Shown piece by piece: positions 15,765 through 23,533 of a stretch of 64,000 nt of DNA. The notes beneath the pieces were generated by a model, which worked only from the letters and a program-made list of their open reading frames with translations, ran no database searches and had not been told where the DNA came from. A program made the position numbers and the translations under genes. The DNA comes from a virus, in the IMG/VR virus record IMGVR_UViG_3300042868_007959, positions 62,001 to 126,000 of that record, one strand, 5' to 3'. Each line of letters starts with the position of its first letter. The stretch's first letter is position 1.

Positions 15765-16025
15765 TTATTTCCTTTTTGATAATATGTCATCAATCTTCTG
15801 TAATGTTTCTGGATCTGTTATTGGTAAAAGAGAAATAATATCTAATCGTGTTTTCATTTCTTCTTTTAACCCCCAACCACTACCACAGGTTTTTGCTTGT
15901 TCACCAAACATATTAATAAACTGATCCTCAACAACACTTCTCAATGGATAATCACCACCAAAAGGTACTTTACTTCTGTCAATAGGACCTATTTTACAAA
16001 ACCAATATTCTAAATTATTTTCCAT
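15765..16025 (-). CDS. Hypothetical protein (86 aa) inside tRNA cluster
   Basis: Begins MENNLEYWFCKIGPIDRSK; mid part QFINMFGEQAKTCGSGWG; C-terminus helical (TDPETLQKIDDILSKRK). The ATG is 17 bases downstream of the 3' end of a degenerate tRNA-like element. No family recognised. Confidence 0.65.
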   Translation of the reverse strand: MENNLEYWFCKIGPIDRSKVPFGGDYPLRSVVEDQFINMFGEQAKTCGSGWGLKEEMKTRLDIISLLPITDPETLQKIDDILSKRK

Positions 16026-16041
16026 TTATTTTATTTTTTGT

Positions 16042-16111
16042 AGTTAGAGTAGAACTCTAACCTACGACTTAGATATTATGAGGATCTAGATATACCACTG
16101 TTCTACCCCGA
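16042..16111 (-). tRNA. Degenerate tRNA-like element (CAT loop)
   Basis: The central CTCATAA loop sits on an AGATC/TATCT stem with one mismatch, and a T-like arm GTAGG-TTAGAGT-TCTAC is present, but the T-loop is non-canonical and no acceptor partner for TCTAACT is found at the 5' side. Probably a decayed or processing-only tRNA upstream of the 86-aa ORF. Confidence 0.35.
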
Positions 16112-16117
16112 TATATA

Positions 16118-16387
16118 TTATTTCAATAAACTTATAACATACGGTTTAAATATGGTTAATTTAGTTCCGTCTGAATTATAATACCAGACAGAATCCTTGT
16201 TCATACCGTATATCGTATCAGTATATGCAACTGCTGGTCGAAGTTCTTGTGTTACATTTACTTCATTCCAATCAACTTGTCTTTCGATCATGACTGGAAC
16301 TTGACCTTCAATTTTGTACTTATAAGTTTTACCTTTACAAGAAAGGAATAAAACCGTTAATACTGTTGTATAAAATACCTTTTTCAT
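16118..16387 (-). CDS. Small lipoprotein
   Basis: 89 aa. Signal peptide MKKVFYTTVLTVLFLSCKGK with a lipobox LFLSC, so it should be exported and lipidated. The mature part (VMIERQVDWNEVN, KDSVWYYNSDGTK) is beta-rich. Lies between two tRNA-like elements; the ATG is 15 bases after the 3' end of one of them. Function unknown; surface-exposed phage lipoproteins can block superinfection. Confidence 0.7.
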   Translation of the reverse strand: MKKVFYTTVLTVLFLSCKGKTYKYKIEGQVPVMIERQVDWNEVNVTQELRPAVAYTDTIYGMNKDSVWYYNSDGTKLTIFKPYVISLLK

Positions 16388-16401
16388 AACTATTTGTTTT
16401 G

Positions 16402-16518
16402 TAGTCAGAACAGGATTCGAACCTGTGTTTACACTTTACTTGTATTAGTTGTGTCCGATAGATTGGGTATCAATACATTTCCCGCACCACCTGCTCTTAA
16501 CCACTGAGCTACCTGACT
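16402..16518 (-). tRNA. Oversized tRNA-like element (117 nt)
   Basis: Acceptor AGTCAGG/TCTGACT, D arm GCTCAGTGGTTAAGAGC and T arm ACAGG-TTCGAAT-CCTGT are intact; about 66 bases lie between D and T arms instead of about 23. A TGATA-CCCAATC-TATCG stem-loop is present but lacks U33. Followed directly by the lipoprotein ORF. Confidence 0.45.
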
Positions 16519-16525
16519 ATTTTAT

Positions 16526-16597
16526 TTAACGATTCGGAAACCAATATTCCCCTATATAGTAACCATTTTCATTACACCATTGTTCTAATTCATTCAT
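16526..16597 (-). CDS. Tiny ORF between tRNA-like elements (23 aa)
   Basis: ATG at 16597 to TAA at 16526-16528, peptide MNELEQWCNENGYYIGEYW plus four residues. It sits exactly between two tRNA-like elements with the same 15-18-base leader as its neighbours, which is the main reason to list it. Confidence 0.4.
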   Translation of the reverse strand: MNELEQWCNENGYYIGEYWFPNR

Positions 16598-16612
16598 AAT
16601 TTTTATTTTTTG

Positions 16613-16737
16613 TAGTCAGGACAGGATTCGAACCTGTATGATAACTTATGAGCAGTCTTAACGGGTCTTTCGAGGTTACTCGCGTTATCTTTACTATTAA
16701 CCTTTATTCATGCGTCTACCAATTCCGCCACCTGACT
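16613..16737 (-). tRNA. Oversized Leu-type tRNA-like element (125 nt)
   Basis: Acceptor AGTCAGG/CCTGACT, D arm GGCGGAATTGGTAGACGC and T arm ACAGG-TTCGAAT-CCTGT are perfect. The anticodon region is expanded by about 40 bases and contains nested stems GATAAC/GTTATC, TAACG/CGTTA and CGAG/CTCG. A spliced canonical arm could not be reconstructed. Confidence 0.45.
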
Positions 16738-16742
16738 ATTTG

Positions 16743-16937
16743 TTAATCTTGTCTTGAGTTAATATAACCAAATACATTTTCACCAAAAACAGATTTCATT
16801 GCCGTTTCAAAAATGTAATGGTTGTAATCATTGTCTTCATAGTATTCTTCATCATTATCAACGAAATCAAGGTATTCTTGACAGATTTTTTTTAATTCAT
16901 CTAAATTTGGTTTTTCTAATTGATGTGGTTTTTCCAT
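16743..16937 (-). CDS. Hypothetical acidic protein (64 aa)
   Basis: Begins MEKPHQLEKPNLDELKK and is strongly acidic (DNDEEYYEDNDYNHY). ATG lies 16 bases downstream of a tRNA-like element. No family recognised. Confidence 0.65.
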   Translation of the reverse strand: MEKPHQLEKPNLDELKKICQEYLDFVDNDEEYYEDNDYNHYIFETAMKSVFGENVFGYINSRQD

Positions 16938-16953
16938 GTTATTTTATTTTTTG

Positions 16954-17035
16954 TAGTCAGGACAGGATTCGAACCTGTAACATAACAATCGCTTTCAACC
17001 TTCTAGTTAGCGTCTACCAATTCCGCCACCTGACT
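16954..17035 (-). tRNA. Leu-type tRNA-like element, irregular anticodon arm
   Basis: 82 nt, a normal Leu length, with intact acceptor, D arm and T arm identical to the elements at 16613 and 13879. The anticodon arm only gives TAAC/GTTG with a 6-base loop TAGAAG. No CCA encoded. Confidence 0.5.
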
Positions 17036-17045
17036 ATATTAAAAA

Positions 17046-17070
17046 GGGAGTGATGTTAACGACTCACCCC
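17046..17070 (-). terminator. Possible terminator after SPFH gene
   Basis: Imperfect GGGGTGA/TCACTCCC hairpin followed on the minus strand by TTTTTAATA, between the SPFH gene and the first tRNA-like element. Confidence 0.45.
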
Positions 17071-17079
17071 CATTATTTA

Positions 17080-18027
17080 TTACTTAATGTTTAGGAATGT
17101 TCCTGATCCACCTGCTACAGTAGTTGGTAATTTTCCATCCCATTTCTGAGCCTTTAAAAACTCAACGTATAAAGGTGTAATCTCTTTTTGTTTGAGTTTC
17201 ATTGTTAAGGCAGATGCTTGTGCATCAATCACTGATTTCGCAGAATCACCTCTAGCAATTGCAATTTTCTCAAACGCCTCTGCCTGTGCAACCAAAGTAC
17301 GTTGCTGAGCCGCCTGTGCCTCTTGTACCGCTTTAGTTTTACCTTCGATAGCTTTTTGTAGTGACTTAGGTGGGATAATATTAGTACGTAACTGAGATAC
17401 TGTAAACCACTTAGATACTCTTTTATTACACTCCACTATGATAGCTGATTCAAATTCTTCTCTTTTATTAAAGATTGCGTCAACTTCCCAACGATTGGCT
17501 ACATCATTAACAGATGATACGATAGCGTTCTTTAACCATCCCTGCTCAATCTCTTTAATGTCTAATCGAAGGTTGGTAAACATATCCCCAATCGCATCTT
17601 CTCTAAGTGAATAGTTAAAAGACGGTTTGATTGTTGCGGCAAACCCACCTTTTGTGATAACTTGTTGTGCATCGTACTCAATGTGTTGTTGAAACAGTGG
17701 GAATTCTTTTACTTGTTCCGTCCAATCGTTATAAACAACCCATCCTGTTTTGTACTGATACTTTGCAACACCTCTTTCAGAACCAGTTAAATTAACTTTA
17801 AGTCCTTTGTTACCCGCATCAATTCTCTCAATTGCGAATGGTTGTAATAATCCAACCAAAATCGATAAAAATAAAATTCCGATAGGTTTTACTAACCACT
17901 TTGAGTTAAAATTGTCACTATCATCACCCCATCGATCCTTTCCTGTAATATACATTACATCTTTTGTTGTAAACGCAGTAAATACTGCGACTAATAACCC
18001 AATAATAAAAATACTAAATCCAATCAT
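17080..18027 (-). CDS. SPFH / prohibitin-like membrane protein
   Basis: 315 aa. N-terminal membrane helix (residues 2-20), second hydrophobic stretch (50-65, KPIGILFLSILVGLL), then an SPFH-type domain (AGNKGLKVNLTGSERGV through SQLRTNIIPPKSLQKAIEGK) and an Ala/Gln-rich coiled coil (AVQEAQAAQQRTLVAQAEA). Such proteins scaffold inner-membrane proteases or microdomains. A phage copy could protect phage proteins from FtsH or alter lysis; that is inference. Confidence 0.8.
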   Translation of the reverse strand: MIGFSIFIIGLLVAVFTAFTTKDVMYITGKDRWGDDSDNFNSKWLVKPIGILFLSILVGLLQPFAIERIDAGNKGLKVNLTGSERGVAKYQYKTGWVVYNDWTEQVKEFPLFQQHIEYDAQQVITKGGFAATIKPSFNYSLREDAIGDMFTNLRLDIKEIEQGWLKNAIVSSVNDVANRWEVDAIFNKREEFESAIIVECNKRVSKWFTVSQLRTNIIPPKSLQKAIEGKTKAVQEAQAAQQRTLVAQAEAFEKIAIARGDSAKSVIDAQASALTMKLKQKEITPLYVEFLKAQKWDGKLPTTVAGGSGTFLNIK

Positions 18028-18218
18028 TTTTCTTTGTTTTTGTTTTTAAATAAAATACTTGCGGTTATGCCTACTAAATATATAAGGACTCCTACCAACC
18101 CGACAAACCCTAAAAGTTGGAGGTACCCGTTAACTTCTCTATTTACGATGTACTCACCGTAAAGTGATATGATTACTATAAAACCTAACCACATCAATAC
18201 TAATTTAAAATAATTCAT
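18024..18218 (-). CDS. Small membrane protein (64 aa)
   Basis: Two membrane spans (about 4-20 and 35-54) and a Lys/Asn-rich tail (FKNKNKEK). Overlaps the ATG of the SPFH gene by 4 bases, so the two are probably co-translated and may act together. A TATATTTG -7 box lies upstream near 18232. Confidence 0.65.
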   Translation of the reverse strand: MNYFKLVLMWLGFIVIISLYGEYIVNREVNGYLQLLGFVGLVGVLIYLVGITASILFKNKNKEK

Positions 18219-18245
18219 TTTCTTTTTTTTACAAATATATGTTAT

Positions 18246-18581
18246 TTAATCCATAACTCCTAATTTATTTTCTAAAAAATAACATTCTTTTAAATCATAA
18301 AAAATTCCATTGGTTGATTCAATCTGAAATGTAGGCTGGAATGCCATATATTTTATCTCACCTTTAGACTCTGGTTTTTCCATTGTCCTAGTACCTTTAA
18401 CTGAATGATCCGCAATATATATTAATGACTTTTCTGTGTCTTCATCAAAAATAAAAGACTGTTGTACAGATATACGTTTGACTATACCTTTGGCTCTACC
18501 GTATTTACTTTTATAAACAAATTCTCTACCAACATACATCTCATTAAAGGTATCTCTTAATTTACTTAAATTTTCTTCCAT
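18246..18581 (-). CDS. Hypothetical protein (111 aa)
   Basis: Starts MEENLSKLRDTFNEMY; beta-rich middle (VGREFVYKSKYGRAKGIVKRI). No family recognised. Co-directional with the genes around it. Confidence 0.65.
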   Translation of the reverse strand: MEENLSKLRDTFNEMYVGREFVYKSKYGRAKGIVKRISVQQSFIFDEDTEKSLIYIADHSVKGTRTMEKPESKGEIKYMAFQPTFQIESTNGIFYDLKECYFLENKLGVMD

Positions 18582-18584
18582 ATA

Positions 18585-18947
18585 TTATATTTTTTTTACT
18601 AATACTGATACTGTTCCGATATTTTTTTTAGATATCTTTTCAAAACAGGATAAACTCAAATCAATGTGTCTATTACCACCGTTACTAACATCAGTTATCT
18701 CAACGGTATCTATTTTATTATTTGTGGTGTTGGTTACTTTTAAAAGACTACCCTTTGTTATTCTGTCACCATATACCCTACCGACATTTAAATTCAGATC
18801 CCTTATTAAATCGTTACTTACTGCCGCAGTTGAGTGTTTTCGGTATACTTTTTTATGTTTAGTGGTATCATACCAAGTTGCCCTACATTTATATTCATTT
18901 GTAGTTAGTAACATTAATGTAGTACACATTATTAAAATTTTAATCAT
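18585..18947 (-). CDS. RlpA-like double-psi beta-barrel protein, exported
   Basis: I place the start at the internal Met (MIKILIMCTTLMLLTTNEY), which gives a signal-like hydrophobic segment and overlaps the stop of a small upstream ORF (ATGATTAA). The mature part follows RlpA: ATWYDTTKHKKVYRKHSTAAVS, GSLLKVTNTTNNK, VEITDV and HIDLSLSCFEKI. RlpA proteins bind or cut peptidoglycan lacking stem peptides. About 120 aa, so only the catalytic-type domain. Confidence 0.75.
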   Translation of the reverse strand: MIKILIMCTTLMLLTTNEYKCRATWYDTTKHKKVYRKHSTAAVSNDLIRDLNLNVGRVYGDRITKGSLLKVTNTTNNKIDTVEITDVSNGGNRHIDLSLSCFEKISKKNIGTVSVLVKKI

Positions 18948-19092
18948 ATATTTTTTTATGTTTAGATTTTCTATTATATAAATTTTTAGGTGTTTCTGAC
19001 CTAGATACAAAACGACCATCAAAAAATCCTGCCTCAATTTGTTGATAACGCATTTGAGTTCTTACCATTTTATGTTGATCATATTTTTTCAT
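18940..19092 (-). CDS. Small basic protein (50 aa)
   Basis: ATG at 19092, stop TAA overlapping the RlpA start (ATGATTAA). Peptide begins MKKYDQHKMVRTQMRYQQ and ends in NRKSKHKKIYD. Coupling to the next gene supports it. No family recognised. Confidence 0.55.
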   Translation of the reverse strand: MKKYDQHKMVRTQMRYQQIEAGFFDGRFVSRSETPKNLYNRKSKHKKIYD

Positions 19093-19286
19093 ACTAATCT
19101 ATTATATATTTTAAATGACATAAAAAAAATATCTATGTAAAGAAAATTTTTACTAAAATTAATACCAAATAATGAATTATCCAAAGATCTATTAAAAATA
19201 TCCCCATCGTAATGGAATAAATGTAAAACAAAACCGTTCCAACTACTCCATTCACTACAAAATATTATAAAATTATTTATTTTCAT
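19089..19286 (-). CDS. Hypothetical protein (65 aa), uncertain
   Basis: Aromatic-rich frame (FIIFCSEWSSWNGFVLHLFHY) linking the gene ending at 19273 and the ORF starting at 19092 with short overlaps at both ends. Composition is odd but the packing fits a real gene. Confidence 0.4.
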   Translation of the reverse strand: MKINNFIIFCSEWSSWNGFVLHLFHYDGDIFNRSLDNSLFGINFSKNFLYIDIFFMSFKIYNRLV

Positions 19287-19878
19287 CCTTATCTATATTT
19301 AATTCACATCTAATTTTGTTTGAGGAGTTATCCTTTCTATGAGTGAAATGTGTATGAGAGTCAACTGTCATAGTATTTCTATCAGGATTATTCTTCCACT
19401 TTTCATGTCTTATAACTTGTACAATATCAAACGCCATTCTACAACTATCATCAACAGATGGGTGATGAATACCCCAAGAACCATTACTATTCATCGTTGT
19501 ATCATTTATTAATAAATTACGAGGTTGTACCAACATCATATCTACATTATCTCTAATTCTATGATACCTAGAATAATCGGTACTTAATTTAACATCCTTT
19601 AATTTCTTCCATTCTTTTTTATCACACCAACGATTCAATTTCTTATCAACTGAACCATTTATTAATGCCTTTCCGTTTTTGATTTCGAGAATTTCACCTT
19701 GTGGTGTTCTATCACCGACTTCAGGTTCTTTAGTAGGTCTACATACATCCTCCAAATATATTTCAAATGTAGGGTGTTCTTTTATAACGTTAAATTGTCC
19801 TATACCTACTCTAGAATAGAAATCTAACGCTTGTTGTACCAACCAAAGTTGTTCATCTGTTAATTCTAATTTATTCAT
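19273..19878 (-). CDS. Hypothetical protein (201 aa)
   Basis: Starts MNKLELTDEQLWLVQQALDF. Contains a block DRTPQGEILEIKNGKALI (about 57-74) and several His (SHTHFTHRKDN). No domain recognised. Overlaps neighbours by a few bases. Confidence 0.7.
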   Translation of the reverse strand: MNKLELTDEQLWLVQQALDFYSRVGIGQFNVIKEHPTFEIYLEDVCRPTKEPEVGDRTPQGEILEIKNGKALINGSVDKKLNRWCDKKEWKKLKDVKLSTDYSRYHRIRDNVDMMLVQPRNLLINDTTMNSNGSWGIHHPSVDDSCRMAFDIVQVIRHEKWKNNPDRNTMTVDSHTHFTHRKDNSSNKIRCELNIDKDENK

Positions 19879-20257
19879 CTTTTTTATATTTTAAATATTG
19901 TTTAACATATTCATATGTAGACTCAAATGAAAAACATATAGGGTTACCATTCTCATCGTGTGCACCATATGATTTTACAGGGTCTTTCTCAATTATTTTT
20001 CCAGTTTCTTTATCAAATGTAGGCATCGAAGACCAATCTTTAGTACCCCAATCATTCTCATATATAAACCAAGTAATCCAATCAATACCTTCATCTGTAT
20101 AATGAGAACTTAATGTTGCATTTAACATTCCTTCTACTTTGGTTTCCAATCGATATTTACCTTCAAAAAAATCAAAACCCATTCCGTATAACTCACTAAA
20201 ATCTTCACTTAGACTTTTATATGACATCAGTACCCCTAAAAATTCTTCGTATTTCAT
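19871..20257 (-). CDS. Hypothetical protein (128 aa)
   Basis: Starts MKYEEFLGVLMSYKSLSEDF, with IDWITWFIYENDWGTKDW in the middle, a pattern frequent in small phage proteins that I cannot name. ATGA-type overlap with the gene upstream at 20254-20257. Confidence 0.7.
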   Translation of the reverse strand: MKYEEFLGVLMSYKSLSEDFSELYGMGFDFFEGKYRLETKVEGMLNATLSSHYTDEGIDWITWFIYENDWGTKDWSSMPTFDKETGKIIEKDPVKSYGAHDENGNPICFSFESTYEYVKQYLKYKKDE

Positions 20258-20538
20258 ATTAATTTTGTTTTTAACAATATTTTACCTTCACCTTCTTTAG
20301 ATCTTTCGATAGACTCAATCACTAAACCTTTTAAGTCTTCATGTATATATTCCATATCCATATCAACACTAATAAAAGGTCCACCAGATGGATCAATCGC
20401 ATGATAATTTAAAAAATTACCTTCTTCGTCCACATTGAATAGGTATCGGTAATAGTCACCACCCTTCATTTCAAACGTATCACCTTCTCTAATAAAAAGT
20501 ATTTCGTTTCTATATCTGTTTATAAATTTATATTCCAT
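20254..20538 (-). CDS. Hypothetical protein (94 aa)
   Basis: Beta-rich acidic protein starting MEYKFINRYRNEILFIREGD. No family recognised. First gene after the methyltransferase on the transcript. Confidence 0.65.
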   Translation of the reverse strand: MEYKFINRYRNEILFIREGDTFEMKGGDYYRYLFNVDEEGNFLNYHAIDPSGGPFISVDMDMEYIHEDLKGLVIESIERSKEGEGKILLKTKLI

Positions 20539-20557
20539 CTTTTTTATTTTTTATTAT

Positions 20558-21310
20558 TCATAAACCTCTTTCTTTCATTAAATCAACATATTCTTTTTGT
20601 TTCTCAATTAAAATATATTGTCTATTATTATTTTTTGCTGCTAGTCCTGTAGTCCCCGTTCCAGCAAAACAATCTAAAACAACCTCACCTTCTTTTGTTG
20701 TTAATAATAAACAAGTTTCAGGTAGGGCTATGGGAAATCCTCCGTGCCCATATTGTGATTTAGTTTCTTTTCTACCAAAATCATTTTTGGATACTTTATT
20801 ACCTTGATTAAATGGTATTTCCCAAACATTACCCACATTTTTTGTTTTGAAGATAGTAGGATTTTTATTATATGCTCCATCTTTATTTAAATCAACACCA
20901 GCCGATGTATGTCTTAACATAAACACATACTCAACCTGATTGGTTAATTGTCTATTAGAATTACAAGGTTGTTGATTAAATCTATACCATATTACCGTAT
21001 CGTGTAATTTATACATCAATTCTTCTGTTGCAATATTTAATATCTCAAATGCTCTAGTAGTTACTTCACTATCATTTATTACATTTAACCATAATGTTCC
21101 TGTTGGTTTAAGAACTCTCTTACATTCAATTAACCACTTCTTAGTCCATCTAATATATTGGGCATAAGAATTGAAATATGCTTCATAAGCAAATCCCTTC
21201 CAATAAGGAGGTGATGTGATAATACAATCAATACTACCATCCTTTAATTTTTTTAATTCTTCTATACAATCCCCTTCTATTATTGATTGGTGATTTACTT
21301 TTTTTTCCAT
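20558..21310 (-). CDS. DNA methyltransferase, N4-cytosine/N6-adenine beta-class
   Basis: 250 aa. Catalytic motif TSPPYW (about residue 34-39) precedes the SAM-binding DCFAGTGTTGLAA (about 217), the order of beta-group amino-methyltransferases; GFPIALPE supports it. No cognate endonuclease is adjacent, so it probably protects phage DNA. One of three methyltransferases in the window. Confidence 0.88.
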   Translation of the reverse strand: MEKKVNHQSIIEGDCIEELKKLKDGSIDCIITSPPYWKGFAYEAYFNSYAQYIRWTKKWLIECKRVLKPTGTLWLNVINDSEVTTRAFEILNIATEELMYKLHDTVIWYRFNQQPCNSNRQLTNQVEYVFMLRHTSAGVDLNKDGAYNKNPTIFKTKNVGNVWEIPFNQGNKVSKNDFGRKETKSQYGHGGFPIALPETCLLLTTKEGEVVLDCFAGTGTTGLAAKNNNRQYILIEKQKEYVDLMKERGL

Positions 21311-21312
21311 AA

Positions 21313-21471
21313 TTACCTTTTATTTTTTAATTCTTCTTTTAATGATTCGTAAATATCAGTTAACAGATTTACATCATGTAATTTTTTTACAGTTTCCACT
21401 GTGTCTTGATTAACGGTTGAAGATATTAATACGTTATCTTCATCATCAAGTAGTTGTAGTTTAATTTTCAT
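21313..21471 (-). CDS. Small hypothetical protein (52 aa)
   Basis: ATG at 21471, TAA at 21313-21315, just upstream of the methyltransferase ATG. Starts MKIKLQLLDDEDNVLISS and ends in a Lys-rich helix. No family recognised. Confidence 0.55.
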   Translation of the reverse strand: MKIKLQLLDDEDNVLISSTVNQDTVETVKKLHDVNLLTDIYESLKEELKNKR

Positions 21472-21480
21472 ATTTTTTAA

Positions 21481-21861
21481 TTATCTATTTTTAAATTTTT
21501 CATATTCTTCATCACAAAGAGTTCTGTACCAACCAAGATCCTTTCTCAACTCACCTGGTTTTCCTGTTTCTTCACAAATTTCATAACTTTTTCTCTCTGC
21601 CTCAGTTATTTTTTTGAATATTTCATCACTACCTCCATTGATGTAGAATCTAAGTCCACCAAATTTTTCTTTTACTTGACAAGTTTGTTTATCCCAACCC
21701 AAAGTTATTAGATCTTCAATTAATTCCTTTATCAATTCAAACCAACCATTATTAACATCAAAAAAGTTACAATCTTTAATGGGTTCCCTATCTGAATAGA
21801 AACCGTTTTCTAATCCCCCAATGGAAACTAAAAATTCGTTCATTTGTTCATTAGTCATCAT
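21481..21861 (-). CDS. Hypothetical protein (126 aa)
   Basis: Contains CQVKEKFGGLRFYINGG and KSYEICEETGKPG, a pattern I associate with small phage or bacterial hypothetical proteins with one CxxTG-like pair. Met1 or Met2 may be the start. Function unknown. Confidence 0.7.
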   Translation of the reverse strand: MMTNEQMNEFLVSIGGLENGFYSDREPIKDCNFFDVNNGWFELIKELIEDLITLGWDKQTCQVKEKFGGLRFYINGGSDEIFKKITEAERKSYEICEETGKPGELRKDLGWYRTLCDEEYEKFKNR

Positions 21862-21876
21862 ATTTTTTATTTAAAG

Positions 21877-22167
21877 TTAAAGATTATTTTTGTCTTTGTC
21901 AAATTCATCTAGATTATCATACAATCCGTTTTCCTGATCCATTCTCATAATTTCGGATAGATGAAATTCTTGACATTTTTTCAAATCAATCCCATGATTT
22001 AATCCTGAAATAAAATCATCCTTTTCCCAACCAAAAGAACCCTCAGAGAAATATAACCCTAAAACTATACCTATCTCATTTCCTATATCAGAAGAATCCC
22101 CATTATCATATGGTAGGTTAGATAACCTTTCAGAAATTTCTTTACAAACTGTTAAAAAATCACTCAT
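21877..22167 (-). CDS. Hypothetical protein (96 aa)
   Basis: Acidic helical protein starting MSDFLTVCKEISERLSNL and containing FISGLNHGIDL. No family recognised. Confidence 0.65.
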   Translation of the reverse strand: MSDFLTVCKEISERLSNLPYDNGDSSDIGNEIGIVLGLYFSEGSFGWEKDDFISGLNHGIDLKKCQEFHLSEIMRMDQENGLYDNLDEFDKDKNNL

Positions 22168-22170
22168 AAC

Positions 22171-22263
22171 TTAATAAAAATTTCTACCACAATGAATCAT
22201 AGAATTAATTTTTTCTTTTTCTAAAAAATTAATGTAGTTAATTATCTTTTTTAGTATTTTCAT
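22171..22263 (-). CDS. Tiny hypothetical protein (30 aa)
   Basis: MKILKKIINYINFLEKEK start and a MIHCGRNFY end. Fills the only gap between two genes, which is the main support. Confidence 0.4.
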   Translation of the reverse strand: MKILKKIINYINFLEKEKINSMIHCGRNFY

Positions 22264-22264
22264 A

Positions 22265-22525
22265 TCAAACAATTAATTTATCTATTACTATACCTTTTTC
22301 ATTTAATTCTTCGATTAAAAGTTCTAAGAATGAATCAACACCATCATATACGGTTGGTTTTTCATCTTTTTCCTCCATATCCTCAAATTTATAATATAAT
22401 TTTTTCTTTGTATTATAAACCATTTCCCACAATACCATCGCCATATCAGTTGATTTAGTCATCCTCTCAAATTCCATTCTATCATCGAAATCTGTTAAAT
22501 CAAATTCTAATTTTGCCTTACTCAT
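22265..22525 (-). CDS. Hypothetical protein (86 aa)
   Basis: Starts MSKAKLEFDLTDFDDRMEFER, a pattern common in phage proteins of unknown function; charged and helical with two Trp-flanked segments. Function unknown. Confidence 0.65.
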   Translation of the reverse strand: MSKAKLEFDLTDFDDRMEFERMTKSTDMAMVLWEMVYNTKKKLYYKFEDMEEKDEKPTVYDGVDSFLELLIEELNEKGIVIDKLIV

Positions 22526-22536
22526 CGTTTTCCATT

Positions 22537-23085
22537 TTATATATTTAAAAATTTTATTATTCTTTCTTTAATCCCACTTTGTTTAATACCTTCTGTACTC
22601 TTAGGTGTCAACACAAAATTATCAAGTCCCCAATCTCTCCAATTCTCACCATTCTTACCCATATCCAAATCATCAACTGCAACCCAATGAGTTATTTCTG
22701 GATGATTATGTAGATATTGTTTTATTTCAATTGATCTAGTTTGTTCTAAATCCCATTGTGGTGACCACATAAAATTGTTTCCATGAACGGTACATTCACT
22801 TAACATCGGTGTTAAGTCTATTGGTGGTTTAATACCTCTAGTTATATACATTTCTTTCATTTGTTCTAATGTACCCCATCTTTTCCAGTCTGAAGAGATA
22901 ACTAATTCACATCCTGTTTCCTCAATAATTTTTTTGAGTACTTTAATTGCCTTATCGTCAAAATTATCCATTCTTACATCTAAAGGGGTTTCGGGATTAC
23001 TATCGTATCCTTTTTTCTTAAACCTACCTCCCCAGTTGTTTGCCAAACATATCACACCATCGTGATCTAAAAATATTACTTTCAT
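22537..23085 (-). CDS. HAD-family phosphatase, RNA-repair (Swiss Army Knife) type
   Basis: 182 aa. HAD motif I VIFLDHDGVI (residues 3-12), motif II VISSDWKRW (about 62-70), and the late acidic motif AVDDLDMG (about 142-149). The DHDGV form and the downstream neighbour match the HAD_SAK type found with RNA repair enzymes. Likely removes phosphates from nucleic acid ends. Lies one base from a cyclic-phosphate receiver protein. Confidence 0.82.
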   Translation of the reverse strand: MKVIFLDHDGVICLANNWGGRFKKKGYDSNPETPLDVRMDNFDDKAIKVLKKIIEETGCELVISSDWKRWGTLEQMKEMYITRGIKPPIDLTPMLSECTVHGNNFMWSPQWDLEQTRSIEIKQYLHNHPEITHWVAVDDLDMGKNGENWRDWGLDNFVLTPKSTEGIKQSGIKERIIKFLNI

Positions 23086-23086
23086 A

Positions 23087-23524
23087 TTAAACTGTGTGTT
23101 CTATTTGTACTCTTACACAATCTTGTGGTAGTCTATGTAAGTGTAAGTAATTATTTATATAACCCATAATATTTGCACTACCAACTGCGTTAGCGGAATG
23201 AGTTACTACTCTAACAACTGTCTTACCATCCAGCCATTGATTAACTAACCATTTGGCACAATCGTATCCAGTCTTTTCTGTAATGTTATCATAGTTGATT
23301 GTATAATTCTTAACTACACCATAATGCCATTCCTGCATTGCAGAATCACCCAAATCGTGATCTAATGAAATTAGATCAATGTTATCCAATCCTACCGTAT
23401 TTACTTTTTGGACGAACTCATCATAAGAACGAACAACTGTCCATTCCTCAATACCATCAACCCATTCATTATTAGGACTTAACGGTGTCCTAACGTCATC
23501 TAAATATATTCTATACTTTTCCAT
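23087..23524 (-). CDS. Cyclic-phosphate processing receiver-domain protein
   Basis: 145 aa. IYLDDVRTP (6-14), VVRSYDEFVQ (30-39), ISLDHDLGD (55-63), GYDCAKWLV (about 88-96) and VTHSANAVGSANI (about 109-121) give the receiver-like DD...D...HS pattern of proteins predicted to open 2',3'-cyclic phosphates at RNA ends. Adjacent HAD phosphatase and metallophosphoesterase fit an RNA end-healing set. Confidence 0.8.
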   Translation of the reverse strand: MEKYRIYLDDVRTPLSPNNEWVDGIEEWTVVRSYDEFVQKVNTVGLDNIDLISLDHDLGDSAMQEWHYGVVKNYTINYDNITEKTGYDCAKWLVNQWLDGKTVVRVVTHSANAVGSANIMGYINNYLHLHRLPQDCVRVQIEHTV

Positions 23525-23533
23525 ATTTTTTAT

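Noticed and set aside
13644-17035. Group I introns in the oversized tRNAs
   Set aside because: The insertions (40-75 bases) are far too short and no P3/P7 core is visible.
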